A stretch of DNA of 64,000 nucleotides, taken from CBDCVD01 sp965224015 (GTDB lineage Bacteria > Pseudomonadota > Alphaproteobacteria > Rhizobiales > CBDCVD01). The translations under genes were made by a program, and so were the position numbers. How positions within the stretch are numbered: the stretch's first letter is position 1; each line of letters starts with the position of its first letter. Under the pieces are notes generated by a model, which was given only the letters and a program-made list of their open reading frames with translations, made no database searches and was not told the origin of the DNA. Location: assembly GCA_965224015.1 (NCBI GenBank), contig OZ245032.1, positions 372,001 to 436,000 on the forward strand, in the 5' to 3' direction. Shown piece by piece: positions 15,974-25,608 of the stretch.

Positions 15974-18900
15974 ATGCAATCCGGGATCAAAACTGTGGTA
16001 GTGAGACAAACCGCCAACGATAAACAATGGGACTTCTGGATCGACAGGGGGGGGACATTTACCGATGTGGTGGCGCGCTCACCCGAGGGTCGGTTGATCA
16101 CCAAAAAGCTTCTGTCCGAGGCTCCCGAGCATTATGACGATGCCGCACTCCAGGCCATCCGTGAGTTTCTCGGTGTGGCCAAAAGAGACGTTATTCCCGC
16201 CGATCGGATTGCCTCCATACGCATGGGAACAACTGTTGCTACCAATGCCCTTCTTGAGCGCGCCGGCGAGCCAACAGCTCTGGTGATCACGCGCGGATTT
16301 GGTGATGCCTTGCGTATCGGTTATCAGCACCGGCCGGAGATTTTTGCGCAACAGATCATTTTGCCGCAGCAACTTTACTGCGACGTGATTGAAGTGAGTG
16401 AGAGGGTTCGCGCCGATGGAACGGTTGAAACCCCTCTTAACGAAACCGCCCTCACCGCGGCGCTATCGGATGTTTATGCAAACGGCATTCGCGCCCTGGC
16501 CATCGTGTTTATGCATTCTTATGCCTTTCCGCAACATGAGGTGCGGGCGGAGGCAATTGCGCGGAAGATCGGCTTTGATCAGATTTCCGTCTCTCATGAA
16601 GTCTCGCCGTTGATAAAGCTTGTTGGGCGCGGCGACACGAGTGTTGTGGATGCCTATCTGTCTCCGATTCTGCGTCGCTATGTAGATCGGATCTCCGGCC
16701 AGTTGAGCACCCGCGACAAAGCTACGCGATTGATGTTCATGATGTCATCAGGGGGCCTGACGGATGCGGCCCTGTTTCGTGGCAAGGACGCCATTCTATC
16801 CGGTCCGGCGGGCGGGGTCGTCGGGGCGGCGAAGACGGCGGCGCTGGCCGGCATGGACAGGATCATCGGGTTTGACATGGGGGGCACGTCGACGGATGTT
16901 TCCCATTATGATGGGGCCTTTGAACGGGCCTTTGAAACCCAGGTTGCGGGCGTGCGCATGCGCGCGCCGATGATGCGCATTCACACGGTCGCGGCTGGAG
17001 GCGGGTCAATCCTCGACTATGACGGGATGCGCCTTAAGGTGGGTCCGGCGTCCGCGGGGGCCGATCCGGGGCCGGCCTGTTATCGCCGCGGTGGCCCCCT
17101 TACGGTCACCGATGCCAATGTCATGACCGGTCGGCTGCCGCCGGCGTATTTCCCACACATATTCGGTGATACCGGTGCGGATCCTCTCGATTTGGATGTG
17201 GTTCGCGACAAGTTTGAGCACCTGGCGCGAAAAATCGGCGATGGGCGTTTCGGGGTTGAGATCGCCGCTGGATTTTTGCGTATTGCGGACGAAAACATGG
17301 CGAACGCTATCGCTCAGATCTCTGTTCAGCGTGGCTATGATATCACGGCCTATGGGTTGGTGTGTTTTGGCGGTGCGGGAGGCCAGCACGCGTGCCAGGT
17401 CGCCGATCGGTTGGGTATGCGCCGGATTATGGTGCATCCGTTCTCGGGGGTCCTGTCGGCTTACGGCATGGGGCTGGCGGATGTGGGGGCCAATCGGGTG
17501 GCGGCTGTGGGCAAGGTTTTGGACAGGTCCATAGTGCCGAAGCTGTGGGACAAGGCCGACGCCCTGTCCCACCAGGCGCGAGAGGAGCTTGCGGGTCAGG
17601 GATTTAACGGCGACAATATTGCCACCTTTGTTCGTGCACATGTGCGCTTTGATGGCACCGATACGCCCCTTAGTGTGCCTCTTGGGGAGTTTGAGACGGT
17701 TGTGGCGACGTTTTCCGCTGCGCACAAAAAGCAGTTCGGCTTTGTTTTTGAAGACAAGGCGCTTATTGTCGAGGCGCTTGAGGTGGAGGCGCTGGCGCCG
17801 AGTCCGGTGGGGAGTGAGGAGGAACAGCCCCTCTCAACGGGGGGGCCACGGGCGCAGGCGGAGGCTGCCTTTTACGCTTTGGACGCCTGGCACGAGGCAC
17901 CGGTTTTTAAGCGCGCAGCACTGGCTCCGGGTCATCATCTGAGCGGTCCGGCCATTGTTATTGAACCTCATCAAACCCTGATTGTCGAACCCGGTTGGAC
18001 CCTTGATGTGAACCCGCATAATCACCTGGTTTTGACGCGATCAGTGCCCCCATCCCGCCCTAGCCCCGTCGGCACGAAGGCGGATCCTGTCATGCTGGAA
18101 GTGTTTAACAACCGTTTCATGTCAATTGCTGAGCAGATGGGTATTACCCTGCAAAACACGGCCTATTCGGTAAATATCAAGGAACGTGTTGATTTTTCCT
18201 GTGCGGTTTTTCGTACCGATGGCGCTCTGGTTGCGAACGCACCCCACATGCCCGTCCACCTGGGCAGTATGGACCGCTCGGTCAAAAGTATTATTCGGCA
18301 AAACCAGGGGACGATCCAGCCCGGGGATGTTTATGCGTTGAACGCGCCCTATAACGGCGGTACGCATCTGCCTGACATTACTGTTGTTACGCCGGTTTAT
18401 GACGCGGCCCAAACCAATATACTGTTCTGGGTGGCAAGCCGCGGGCACCATGCGGATGTGGGGGGCACCTCGCCGGGCTCCATGACCCCTTTGGCAACGC
18501 GGGTTGATGAGGAAGGGGTGCTGATTGACAATTTTAAACTTGTGGATAAGGGGCGCTATCGCGACCAGGCGTTGCTGGCGCTGTTGCGCGACCATCCCTA
18601 TCCGGCGCGCAATCCCGCCCGGAACATGGCGGACTTGCAGGCGCAGATCGCTGCCAACGAAAAGGGGGCGGCGGAACTTGGCAAGATGGTGGCCCAGTTT
18701 GGCCTGCAGACCGTTAACGCCTATATGGGGCACGTGCAGGACTTTGCCGAGGAGAGCGTGCGCCGGCTGCTTTCCAAGCTGGATGACTGTGCTTATACCT
18801 ATCCTCTGGACCATGGGGGCGTGATCCATGTGGCCATTCGCGTTGATCGCGACAAACGCCAGGCGGTTGTCGATTTTTCCGGCACCAGCGCGCAGATGGA

Positions 18901-19639
18901 CAATAACTTCAATGCCCCCGAGCCGGTCACCAGGGCGGCGGTTCTTTATGTCTTTTGCGTGATGGCGGAGGATAATATTCCCATGAACGCCGGATGCCTG
19001 AAGCCAATCACAATAAAAATTCCCGATAACTCCATGCTCAAGCCTCGCTATCCGGCTGCAGTGGTGGCCGGCAATGTGGAGACGAGCCAGCACGTGACAA
19101 ACGCTCTGTTTCTGGCGCTTGGCGCTCTTGGTTCCGCCCAGGGCACCATGAACAATCTGACCTTTGGTGATGAGACCTATCAATATTACGAAACCATATG
19201 TTCCGGCTCGCCCGCAGGCCCCGGGTTTCATGGCACGGCCGCGGTTCATACCCATATGACCAATTCCCGTTTGACAGATCCGGAAGTGCTGGAGACGCGG
19301 TTTCCGGTTTTGCTGGAGGATTTTCATATTCGCCGTGGCTCCGGCGGCAAGGGTAAGTGGTGCGCCGGCGATGGCACCGAACGTACAATCCGGTTTTTGA
19401 AAACCATGAACTGCGCCATTCTGTCGTCTCACCGCACCCTTGCCCCCCCAGGGATAAAGGGCGGAGAGCCAGGAGAAAAAGGCACTACCATCGTTCGTCG
19501 CCTTGACGGAACTATAGAAATTCTCAAAGCCTGCGACCAGACGACGATTCATGCCAATGAGGCGGTGATTGTCAGAACACCTACGGGAGGCGGCTATGGG
19601 TGTGTTATCAAGGCCGTACACCAGTCGGCGTATCTATAA
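15974..19639 (+). CDS. Fused hydantoinase/5-oxoprolinase family protein (HyuA-HyuB)
   Basis: This 1221-residue protein joins a HyuA half (about residues 15-690, starting WDFWIDRGGTFTDVV, with IGFDMGGTSTDVS) to a HyuB half (about 700-1205, starting LEVFNNRFMSIAEQMG). Such fusions open 5-oxoproline or hydantoin-like rings with ATP. Substrate cannot be fixed from sequence; gamma-glutamyl metabolism is plausible because a gamma-glutamyltransferase lies at 60754. The start at 15974 (MQSGIKT) is preferred over 15887, which would add a residue stretch unlike the family. The family normally ends near GGGYG; here the last dozen codons and the stop come from an R1 repeat. Confidence 0.88.
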   Translation: MQSGIKTVVVRQTANDKQWDFWIDRGGTFTDVVARSPEGRLITKKLLSEAPEHYDDAALQAIREFLGVAKRDVIPADRIASIRMGTTVATNALLERAGEPTALVITRGFGDALRIGYQHRPEIFAQQIILPQQLYCDVIEVSERVRADGTVETPLNETALTAALSDVYANGIRALAIVFMHSYAFPQHEVRAEAIARKIGFDQISVSHEVSPLIKLVGRGDTSVVDAYLSPILRRYVDRISGQLSTRDKATRLMFMMSSGGLTDAALFRGKDAILSGPAGGVVGAAKTAALAGMDRIIGFDMGGTSTDVSHYDGAFERAFETQVAGVRMRAPMMRIHTVAAGGGSILDYDGMRLKVGPASAGADPGPACYRRGGPLTVTDANVMTGRLPPAYFPHIFGDTGADPLDLDVVRDKFEHLARKIGDGRFGVEIAAGFLRIADENMANAIAQISVQRGYDITAYGLVCFGGAGGQHACQVADRLGMRRIMVHPFSGVLSAYGMGLADVGANRVAAVGKVLDRSIVPKLWDKADALSHQAREELAGQGFNGDNIATFVRAHVRFDGTDTPLSVPLGEFETVVATFSAAHKKQFGFVFEDKALIVEALEVEALAPSPVGSEEEQPLSTGGPRAQAEAAFYALDAWHEAPVFKRAALAPGHHLSGPAIVIEPHQTLIVEPGWTLDVNPHNHLVLTRSVPPSRPSPVGTKADPVMLEVFNNRFMSIAEQMGITLQNTAYSVNIKERVDFSCAVFRTDGALVANAPHMPVHLGSMDRSVKSIIRQNQGTIQPGDVYALNAPYNGGTHLPDITVVTPVYDAAQTNILFWVASRGHHADVGGTSPGSMTPLATRVDEEGVLIDNFKLVDKGRYRDQALLALLRDHPYPARNPARNMADLQAQIAANEKGAAELGKMVAQFGLQTVNAYMGHVQDFAEESVRRLLSKLDDCAYTYPLDHGGVIHVAIRVDRDKRQAVVDFSGTSAQMDNNFNAPEPVTRAAVLYVFCVMAEDNIPMNAGCLKPITIKIPDNSMLKPRYPAAVVAGNVETSQHVTNALFLALGALGSAQGTMNNLTFGDETYQYYETICSGSPAGPGFHGTAAVHTHMTNSRLTDPEVLETRFPVLLEDFHIRRGSGGKGKWCAGDGTERTIRFLKTMNCAILSSHRTLAPPGIKGGEPGEKGTTIVRRLDGTIEILKACDQTTIHANEAVIVRTPTGGGYGCVIKAVHQSAYL

Positions 19640-19700
19640 AGCCAATACCGCTGGTATTGCCCCTGGCAAATGGGTACAGCGAAACGCATGCTGATCTACA
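19603..19700 (+). repeat. Joined partial R1 and R2 repeats between convergent genes
   Basis: The right part of R1 (19603-19657, GTTATCAAGGCCGTACACC...CTGGTAT) runs directly into one end of R2 (19658-19700, CCCCTGGCAAATGGG...GCTGATCTA). Together they contain the stop codon of the hydantoinase gene on one strand and of the DUF2269 gene on the other. Confidence 0.65.
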
Positions 19701-20184
19701 ACATCGGCTTTGCGACCATAAGCCAAAACACAATCAAAAGTCCGATAAAGGCCGGCCATCCCAAAAAAAACCAGAGCCTGAAACTGCGATGATAGGCCTT
19801 TGGCAGCGGTTGATCACCGGGCGACGACCGACTGGCGGTGCCGAGTATTGCACGCATGTGCAATTGCAGTCGAACAACGATCAGCCAGCATATTGCCACA
19901 GCGATGTACAAAAACAGGGCAGCAGCAATCCACAAGTCCGTGAAACTGTGCCCCCCCTGATGAACAAGGTGAACCCCCGTGACAAGCTGAATGACGGCTG
20001 CAGGCGCAATAAACATGCCATCGGCCATAACCGTCCAGCGCGCAACGGCCAGTTGTACCCGCCGATCTTTGCTGCGTTGACCAACAAGCATGAAAAACGC
20101 GATGCCAATGCCGGTTCCGAACAAAACCGTGGATGACAGAATATGGATTGTCTTGACGACCAGATAAGCGTCCACGGCAACCAC
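19696..20184 (-). CDS. DUF2269 family membrane protein
   Basis: This 162-residue protein has four membrane helices. It opens with YLVVKTIHILSSTVLFGTG, the conserved start of DUF2269 (integral membrane, unknown function). The His in KTIHI and the basic loop after residue 105 are typical. A heme-linked redox role has been speculated for such proteins but nothing here proves it. Its stop TAG is the terminal TAG of an R2 repeat. It follows apt on the same strand with about 28 bases between. Confidence 0.78.
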   Translation of the reverse strand: MVAVDAYLVVKTIHILSSTVLFGTGIGIAFFMLVGQRSKDRRVQLAVARWTVMADGMFIAPAAVIQLVTGVHLVHQGGHSFTDLWIAAALFLYIAVAICWLIVVRLQLHMRAILGTASRSSPGDQPLPKAYHRSFRLWFFLGWPAFIGLLIVFWLMVAKPML

Positions 20185-20212
20185 CCGGGCATTTCCATTA
20201 ACATGACACGCT

Positions 20213-20743
20213 CTAGTGGCCTGGAAACGTGATCAATGTGCGCACCGGTACCCCAAGGGCCACGATTTTTTCCGCCCCGCCCAAATCGGGAAGGTCAATG
20301 ATAAAACATGCGGACAAAACATCGGCATTGATCTCCTGCAGCAGCTTTATAGCGGCCTCCGCCGTTCCCCCCGTCGCGATAAGATCGTCAACAAGCAGGA
20401 CTTTTTCCCCCGGTAGGATCGCGTCACGGTGCACTTCCATTTCGTCCAGGCCGTATTCAAGGGAATACGCGATACGCACAGTTTCGTGGGGCAATTTACC
20501 CTTTTTGCGCACCGGCACAAATCCGGAAGACAGTTGATGCGCCACCGCACCGCCGAGAATGAAGCCGCGCGCCTCAATGCCGACAACCTTGTCGATTTTT
20601 TCTCCCGCCCACGGTTGCACCAGCGCGTCAACGGCGGTGCGAAAGGCTCGCGCGTCCCCCAGCAACGTCGTAATATCCCGAAACACAATCCCCGTCTTGG
20701 GATAATCGGGAATGGATCGGATGGTCCGTTTCAAATTGTCCAT
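20213..20743 (-). CDS. apt: Adenine phosphoribosyltransferase
   Basis: This 176-residue enzyme converts adenine and PRPP to AMP. It shows IPDYPKTGIVFRDITTLL at the start, VVGIEARGFILGG and the PRPP loop VLLVDDLIATGGTAEAA. The start at 20743 (MDNLKRTI) gives the normal length; the longer frame overlaps mtnP. Thirteen bases separate it from the mtnP stop. The pairing makes sense, since MtnP releases adenine that Apt salvages. The stop TAG lies in the short repeated motif TAGAGCGTGTCATG. Confidence 0.93.
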   Translation of the reverse strand: MDNLKRTIRSIPDYPKTGIVFRDITTLLGDARAFRTAVDALVQPWAGEKIDKVVGIEARGFILGGAVAHQLSSGFVPVRKKGKLPHETVRIAYSLEYGLDEMEVHRDAILPGEKVLLVDDLIATGGTAEAAIKLLQEINADVLSACFIIDLPDLGGAEKIVALGVPVRTLITFPGH

Positions 20744-20756
20744 AATTGCGGGGGCC

Positions 20757-21659
20757 CTATTTGTTGGCAGCCTCCTGCCCCAGAACGCGTCCGGCAATGG
20801 CATCAAGCTTGGCAACAAGGGCCGGATCACGGGCCTCGGGTGGGGTAATCACAGCATACTCAAGGGCGCGATCCGAGCCTATCGGACAAAGCTCGCGCAC
20901 ACGCGGAAAATCAGCCACCAACTGCACCACCAACTTTTGTGCGTTTTCCTTGTTGTCAACCAGCACCTGAAGAATGCGGGTGACGTCAACTTCGCCGTGA
21001 TCGGGATGCCAGGAATCATAGTCCGTCACCATGGCCACACTGGCGTAACAAATCTCCGCCTCACGGGCCAGGCGCGCTTCAGGCATGTTGGTCATGCCAA
21101 TCACGTCACAGCCCCACTGGCGATAAAGTCGCGATTCAGCCAGGGACGAAAACTGCGGCCCCTCCATGGCCAGATAGGTTCCGCTGCGATGGCAGGGAAC
21201 GGTAACCTTTTGCGCCGCCGTCTCCAGATGATCGACAAGGCTTGGACTGACCGGAAAAGCCAGGGACACATGCGCCACACACCCCTTGCCGAAAAAACTC
21301 GCCGCGCGCCCCCGGGTGCGATCAATAAACTGATCAATAAGAACAAACGTTCCCGGCGCGTGCTGCTCCTTTAGTGAGCCAACAGCAGAAAGAGAAACAA
21401 GATCGGTAACCCCGGCACGTTTCAAAACGTCAATATTGGCGCGGTAGTTGATCTCTCCGGGGGGAATGGTATGCCCGCGCCCATGACGCGGCAAGAACAC
21501 GACAGGTAAATCATCGTAGTAGGCAAAAAGCAGGTCATCCGACGGCGCCCCCCAAGGGGAGGCCATGGATTTCCACTGGGCATCGCTCAAGCCTGGCATG
21601 TCGTAAAGGCCTGAGCCGCCGATAATGCCGAGGACGGTATGCGCTTGCGCTTTTGTCAT
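20757..21659 (-). CDS. mtnP: S-methyl-5'-thioadenosine phosphorylase
   Basis: This 300-residue purine phosphorylase has LGIIGGSGLYDMPGL at the start, the phosphate-binding FLPRHGRGHTIPPGEINYRA, and AMEGPQFSSLAESRLYR with GMTNMPEARLAREAEICYA. The MTNMPE substrate loop and D in VTDYDSWH favour methylthioadenosine over other nucleosides. It cleaves methylthioadenosine to adenine and methylthioribose-1-phosphate. An R2 repeat begins about nine bases upstream of its ATG, so its own promoter, if any, lies in the repeat; otherwise it is read through from petABC. Confidence 0.92.
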   Translation of the reverse strand: MTKAQAHTVLGIIGGSGLYDMPGLSDAQWKSMASPWGAPSDDLLFAYYDDLPVVFLPRHGRGHTIPPGEINYRANIDVLKRAGVTDLVSLSAVGSLKEQHAPGTFVLIDQFIDRTRGRAASFFGKGCVAHVSLAFPVSPSLVDHLETAAQKVTVPCHRSGTYLAMEGPQFSSLAESRLYRQWGCDVIGMTNMPEARLAREAEICYASVAMVTDYDSWHPDHGEVDVTRILQVLVDNKENAQKLVVQLVADFPRVRELCPIGSDRALEYAVITPPEARDPALVAKLDAIAGRVLGQEAANK

Positions 21660-21667
21660 GACACGCT

Positions 21668-21836
21668 CTATAGCAAAATGTGTTTAATTGAGCAAAATGC
21701 GTTTAATAGGCTTCATGGGCTTCATGGGCATTGCCGCATTTTTCGCGCTTTTTGCTATAGATTGAGAGGGCGATCAGCTTTATGGGTTTCGCTTTACCCC
21801 TGGCAAAATAGGCAAGGCTAACCCCATGCTGATCTA
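21668..21836 (-). repeat. R2 repeat, copy d
   Basis: It fills the whole gap between mtnP and petC, from CTATAGCAAAATG to CCATGCTGATCTA. Both hairpins are present, with a small internal expansion (GGCTTCATGGGCTTCATGGG). Its terminal TAG on the minus strand is the petC stop codon. Confidence 0.7.
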
Positions 21837-22712
21837 ATGGGGAACGCGATGCCAGATGCGTCGTTTGACGAGGAACAACATGACCGCAAATATGGTCAAA
21901 AAGATCATGACAACAAAACCCAGTTTTTTACGCTCCTCAAGCTTGGGTTCCGCAGCCCACATGAGAAATGCGGTCACATCACGCGAATACTGATCCACGG
22001 TCTCCTCCGTATCAATATCCAAGAGCGGCTCTGGATAAGTCACCAGGCCGTCTGAAAGCGGCGGCGCCATGGCGAGCTTATATCCGGAAAACGCGATATT
22101 GAAATACTGCCCTTCTTCGACCTTAAATCCGCTTGGCGTGTCACGATATCCTGTTAGCAGGGCATGAATATAGTCGGCACCGGCCTCCTGGTATCCTGTA
22201 GCCATGTCAATGACCCAAAGGGGAAAACCACGCGGGATGGTGCGTGCGTTGGCAATAACCGAAAAATCCGGCGGCAGGGCACCATTGTTGGCATCACGGG
22301 CCTCGCGATCGTTGGCAAAGGGATTGACAAAGCGATCAGACAGACGCGCTGGACGCTCCCCGCTTTCTTCCTCTTCATCAGCGACAACAAAGTCTGCGAT
22401 CAGCGCTTTGATTTCGTCGTCACTGTATTGCGGACCTCCGGCCTGCCCCAAATTGCGATAGCTCAACAGGTCCATGCCATGGCAGGCCGCGCAAACTTGT
22501 GCATAGACAATGTGGCCGCGACGCAATTGCTTGCGATCATAACGGCCAAAAAAGCCGGAAAAAGACCAGCTTTGTGTATCAACTTCAGGGGCGCCCCCCG
22601 CTGCGGTCGCAGGCAAGGACAAGGGCGCGAGCCCGATCAAGATGACAGCAAGTCCCGCGCCAACCGCACGTCGCATTGTCTTGAACATGACAAAGAGTTT
22701 CCTTTTTTGCAC
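21834..22712 (-). CDS. petC: Cytochrome c1 of the bc1 complex
   Basis: This 292-residue membrane-anchored cytochrome has a signal peptide ending near PATAAGG, heme attachment VCAACHG, a Met ligand in YKLAMAPPLSDG, and a C-terminal anchor (FVVMIFLTIFAVMLFLV). It passes electrons from the Rieske protein to soluble cytochrome c. The start is GTG at 22712 behind a strong AGGGAGAA, or ATG at 22688 behind AAGGAAA. It is the third gene of petABC. The stop TAG is provided by the R2 repeat. Confidence 0.93.
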   Translation of the reverse strand: MQKRKLFVMFKTMRRAVGAGLAVILIGLAPLSLPATAAGGAPEVDTQSWSFSGFFGRYDRKQLRRGHIVYAQVCAACHGMDLLSYRNLGQAGGPQYSDDEIKALIADFVVADEEEESGERPARLSDRFVNPFANDREARDANNGALPPDFSVIANARTIPRGFPLWVIDMATGYQEAGADYIHALLTGYRDTPSGFKVEEGQYFNIAFSGYKLAMAPPLSDGLVTYPEPLLDIDTEETVDQYSRDVTAFLMWAAEPKLEERKKLGFVVMIFLTIFAVMLFLVKRRIWHRVPH

Positions 22713-22726
22713 GCGCTTCTCCCTAC

Positions 22727-24184
22727 TTAACCTGCTGTAATTCTCGCCGGGGCCTCGGCATCGGATTCGTCAAGGACCGCCTGCGATATGCTATTGGGTG
22801 TCGGACGTGTTTTCTCAAACCGGCCCAAAAGCGGCAGGACAACAAGAAAATGAACAAAGTAGTAGATTGTCAGGATCAGGCCAAGATCAACCGCCGTGAA
22901 CTTGAAGGAATACTCTTTTAACTCCCAATCGGCAGTCTTGTAGTCCTCGGAAAAATGCACCGTGATGGCGGTATCAGCCTCCGCGCCGCGTGCCTTATAC
23001 GCGGCCTGCATTTTCTCCTTTGCCGCGATGGCTTCAGCTTCGGTGGCAAAGTGCTGGGATTGTGACGTATGCATGATAATGCTGTCGGCTGTTTGCGAAC
23101 CAATCCATCCCAACACAACAACGACGGCGATAAATATCCAAAAGAAAATCCTGTACAAAGGACGAAAGCTCGCCGAGCGTACCGGCGACGTGTCGAGCCA
23201 CGGCACCAGAGCCAACACAAAGATGGACCCAAACATCACCAGAACCCCGGCCAATTGCGCAGGGATAAACAAAATGTCAGGAACTGCACGCAGAATGGCA
23301 TAGAAAGGCAGGAAATACCACTCCGGCACAATATGCGCAGGAGTCGACAACGGATCGGCGCGAATAAAATTGTCAGGATGCCCCAGACTGTTCGGGCTGT
23401 AAAACACGAACCAGGAAAACAGGATAATAAAGACAACAACCGCAAACAGGTCTTTCATCGTGTAATAGGGATGAAACGGCACGGTATCCTTGTCGGATTT
23501 CGTGTCGATACCCAGGGGATTGTTGTTGCCGGTTACATGTAAGGCCCAAATGTGTAAACCAACCAGAGCCGCGATAATAAACGGCAAGAGATAGTGTAAC
23601 GAGAAAAAGCGGTTGAGAGTCGGGTTTTCAATGGAAGGCCCTCCCCACAGCCAGGTGACGAGAGCATCACCAACCAGCGGAAACGCACCAAACATACTTG
23701 TGATAACTTTCGTGCCGGCATAGCTCATTTCACCCCAAACCAAAACATATCCCAGAAATGCCGTTGCCATCATGGCCACAAATATCGCCAGACCAATAAG
23801 CCACAGCAGTTCCCGTGGACGCCGGTAAGAACCGTAATACAAACTGCGCCCCATATGCACATAAACAGCAATAAAGAACATGGAAGCGCCAACCGCGTGC
23901 ATATTGCGCAACAACCATCCCCAATTCACATTGCGACGAATGTGCTCGACGGAATCAAATGCAAAGTCCACATGGGGCGTATAATGCATCACCAGCACAA
24001 TACCGGTGGCGATTTGCGCGATCAGGCAAAAGCTCAATATGCCGCCGAACGTCCACCAATAGTTCAGATTGCGCGGCGTTGGAAAGGTATTCAACTGCGC
24101 ATCAATCATGCTGAATATGGGCAACCGCTCCTCAATCCATTTAACGAAGCGATTGCTGGGCTGATAATTTGAGTGCTCGCTCAT
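22727..24184 (-). CDS. petB: Cytochrome b of the bc1 complex, with an enlarged last loop
   Basis: This 485-residue protein carries the four heme-ligand histidines H96, H110, H197 and H211 and the quinol-site PEWY at residues 287-290. Eight membrane helices are visible. Alphaproteobacterial cytochrome b is usually about 400-440 residues. The excess lies mainly in a hydrophilic insertion of about 65 residues (364-429, Ala- and Glu-rich) between the seventh and eighth helices, which should face the periplasm. It oxidises ubiquinol and pumps protons together with PetA and PetC. Confidence 0.95.
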   Translation of the reverse strand: MSEHSNYQPSNRFVKWIEERLPIFSMIDAQLNTFPTPRNLNYWWTFGGILSFCLIAQIATGIVLVMHYTPHVDFAFDSVEHIRRNVNWGWLLRNMHAVGASMFFIAVYVHMGRSLYYGSYRRPRELLWLIGLAIFVAMMATAFLGYVLVWGEMSYAGTKVITSMFGAFPLVGDALVTWLWGGPSIENPTLNRFFSLHYLLPFIIAALVGLHIWALHVTGNNNPLGIDTKSDKDTVPFHPYYTMKDLFAVVVFIILFSWFVFYSPNSLGHPDNFIRADPLSTPAHIVPEWYFLPFYAILRAVPDILFIPAQLAGVLVMFGSIFVLALVPWLDTSPVRSASFRPLYRIFFWIFIAVVVVLGWIGSQTADSIIMHTSQSQHFATEAEAIAAKEKMQAAYKARGAEADTAITVHFSEDYKTADWELKEYSFKFTAVDLGLILTIYYFVHFLVVLPLLGRFEKTRPTPNSISQAVLDESDAEAPARITAG

Positions 24185-24263
24185 TCGTTATCTCTCAAGC
24201 TGCAATTTGCCTTTTGTGCGATCAATCAGGAAATCCGCAGTACGCTGACCCCGGAAGACACCT

Positions 24264-24812
24264 TTAGCCGATCTTTATGACACTATCGGAGATGAATTCA
24301 TAAGGAGGGATCTCCAGATTAACGGGTGCCGGTCCTGTGCGGATGCGCCCGGAGGTGTCGTAGTGAGACCCATGGCAAGGACAGAACCATCCATCAAAGT
24401 CCCCGGCCTGTCCCAAGGGTACACAGCCCAGGTGCGTGCACACGCCGATCATAACCAGCCATTGCTCGTACCCCGTCTTGACCCGCTCGGCATCGGTCTG
24501 TGGATCCTTCAGGTCTTCAAGGGGGGTCTTCACCGCCTCTTCGATTTCGCGCGGCGTCCGGTGGCGAATAAAAACAGGGGTTCCCCGCCATTTGACCGTT
24601 ATGGCCTGCCCCTCACTGATCTGGCTAATGTCGAACTCCAACGACGCCATGGCCTGTACCGAGGCGTCCGGGTTCATCTGATCAATGAACGGCCAGGCAA
24701 GTCCGGCAACACCCACGGCCCCCATGGCACCGGTCGCAATATATAAGAAATCGCGTTTCGTGACGCCGTCGTCTTCATCATGATGGGAAATAACGTGATC
24801 GCTCATGGTCAT
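24264..24812 (-). CDS. petA: Rieske iron-sulfur protein of the bc1 complex
   Basis: This 182-residue protein has a Tat-like signal (TKRDFLYIATGAMG) acting as membrane anchor and the two 2Fe-2S cluster motifs CTHLGC and CPCHGS near the C-terminus. It transfers electrons from ubiquinol to cytochrome c1. ATG at 24812 follows AGGT closely and gives the usual length; the second Met (24806) is possible, and the longer frame to 24899 has no support. It is the first gene of the petABC operon, divergent from trmL. Confidence 0.95.
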   Translation of the reverse strand: MTMSDHVISHHDEDDGVTKRDFLYIATGAMGAVGVAGLAWPFIDQMNPDASVQAMASLEFDISQISEGQAITVKWRGTPVFIRHRTPREIEEAVKTPLEDLKDPQTDAERVKTGYEQWLVMIGVCTHLGCVPLGQAGDFDGWFCPCHGSHYDTSGRIRTGPAPVNLEIPPYEFISDSVIKIG

Positions 24813-25117
24813 ACTACCTGCTTTGCGCGACGTGTTGTTGATTGCCGACCGTTTCCGGCTTTGCCTCCTGAGCCCAAGCGGCCTCTGCGCGAAGCCCAAG
24901 AGGTCTTACAAAGCCTCAATCTTTAACGATATCCGCTCGCTCTTTAGAAATCGCCTTCTTTTGCACCGAAAATAGACTAATGTCCAGTCTTTGTAAGCGG
25001 AGAAACAGCAACAGCGACAATTCGTCCTCATCACTCATAGATCCAGCACAAGCCAATCGTGCCCGTCCGCCCATAATGCTGACACTGCTGGTATAACGCA
25101 AGGGGTATTGAAAAACC

Positions 25118-25585
25118 ATGCGTATCGCTCTTTTTCAACCGGATATTCCACAAAATACCGGAACAATCATGCGTTTTGGCGCCTGCATGGGGATTTCTGT
25201 CCATATTATCGAGCCGGCGGGGTTCGCAACCACGGATCGCGCCTTTCGCCGCGCGGGCATGGATTATCTTGATCACGTGCACTGGCGCCGCCATGTGTCC
25301 TTTGACGCGTTCCAGACCTGGCGCCTGGCGCGCGGCGCCCGTTTGCTGCTGGCGACCACAAAGGCAAGCCGGTCGTATCTTGATGTGCGTTACGAGCCTG
25401 ACGACATCGTTCTTTTCGGACGAGAAAGCGCAGGGGTTCCCCAGGCTGTCCACTTTGGTGCGGATCAGAGCCTTATGATCCCCATGCAAAATCACATGCG
25501 CTCCCTGAATGTGGCCCTTGCGGTCGCAATGATCAGCGGGGAAGCCCTGCGCCAGACCGATTGGTTTTCCTCATTGAGTGCCTGA
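25118..25585 (+). CDS. trmL: tRNA (cytidine/uridine-34 2'-O)-methyltransferase
   Basis: This 155-residue SPOUT-class methyltransferase has IALFQPDIPQNTGTIMR at the start, the SAM knot region VLFGRESAGVP and the tail IPMQNHMRSLNVALAVAM. It methylates the wobble ribose of certain leucine tRNAs in the cytoplasm. The length is normal for TrmL. It is divergent from petABC, a neighbourhood common in Alphaproteobacteria. The 215 bases between petA and trmL hold no other gene. Confidence 0.92.
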   Translation: MRIALFQPDIPQNTGTIMRFGACMGISVHIIEPAGFATTDRAFRRAGMDYLDHVHWRRHVSFDAFQTWRLARGARLLLATTKASRSYLDVRYEPDDIVLFGRESAGVPQAVHFGADQSLMIPMQNHMRSLNVALAVAMISGEALRQTDWFSSLSA

Positions 25586-25608
25586 GTTTACAGGCTGATC
25601 AACGGGGC

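Noticed and set aside
18122..19621. 499-codon open frame on the minus strand
   Set aside because: It lies wholly antisense to the conserved HyuB half; its translation is His/Gly/Arg-rich and resembles no family.
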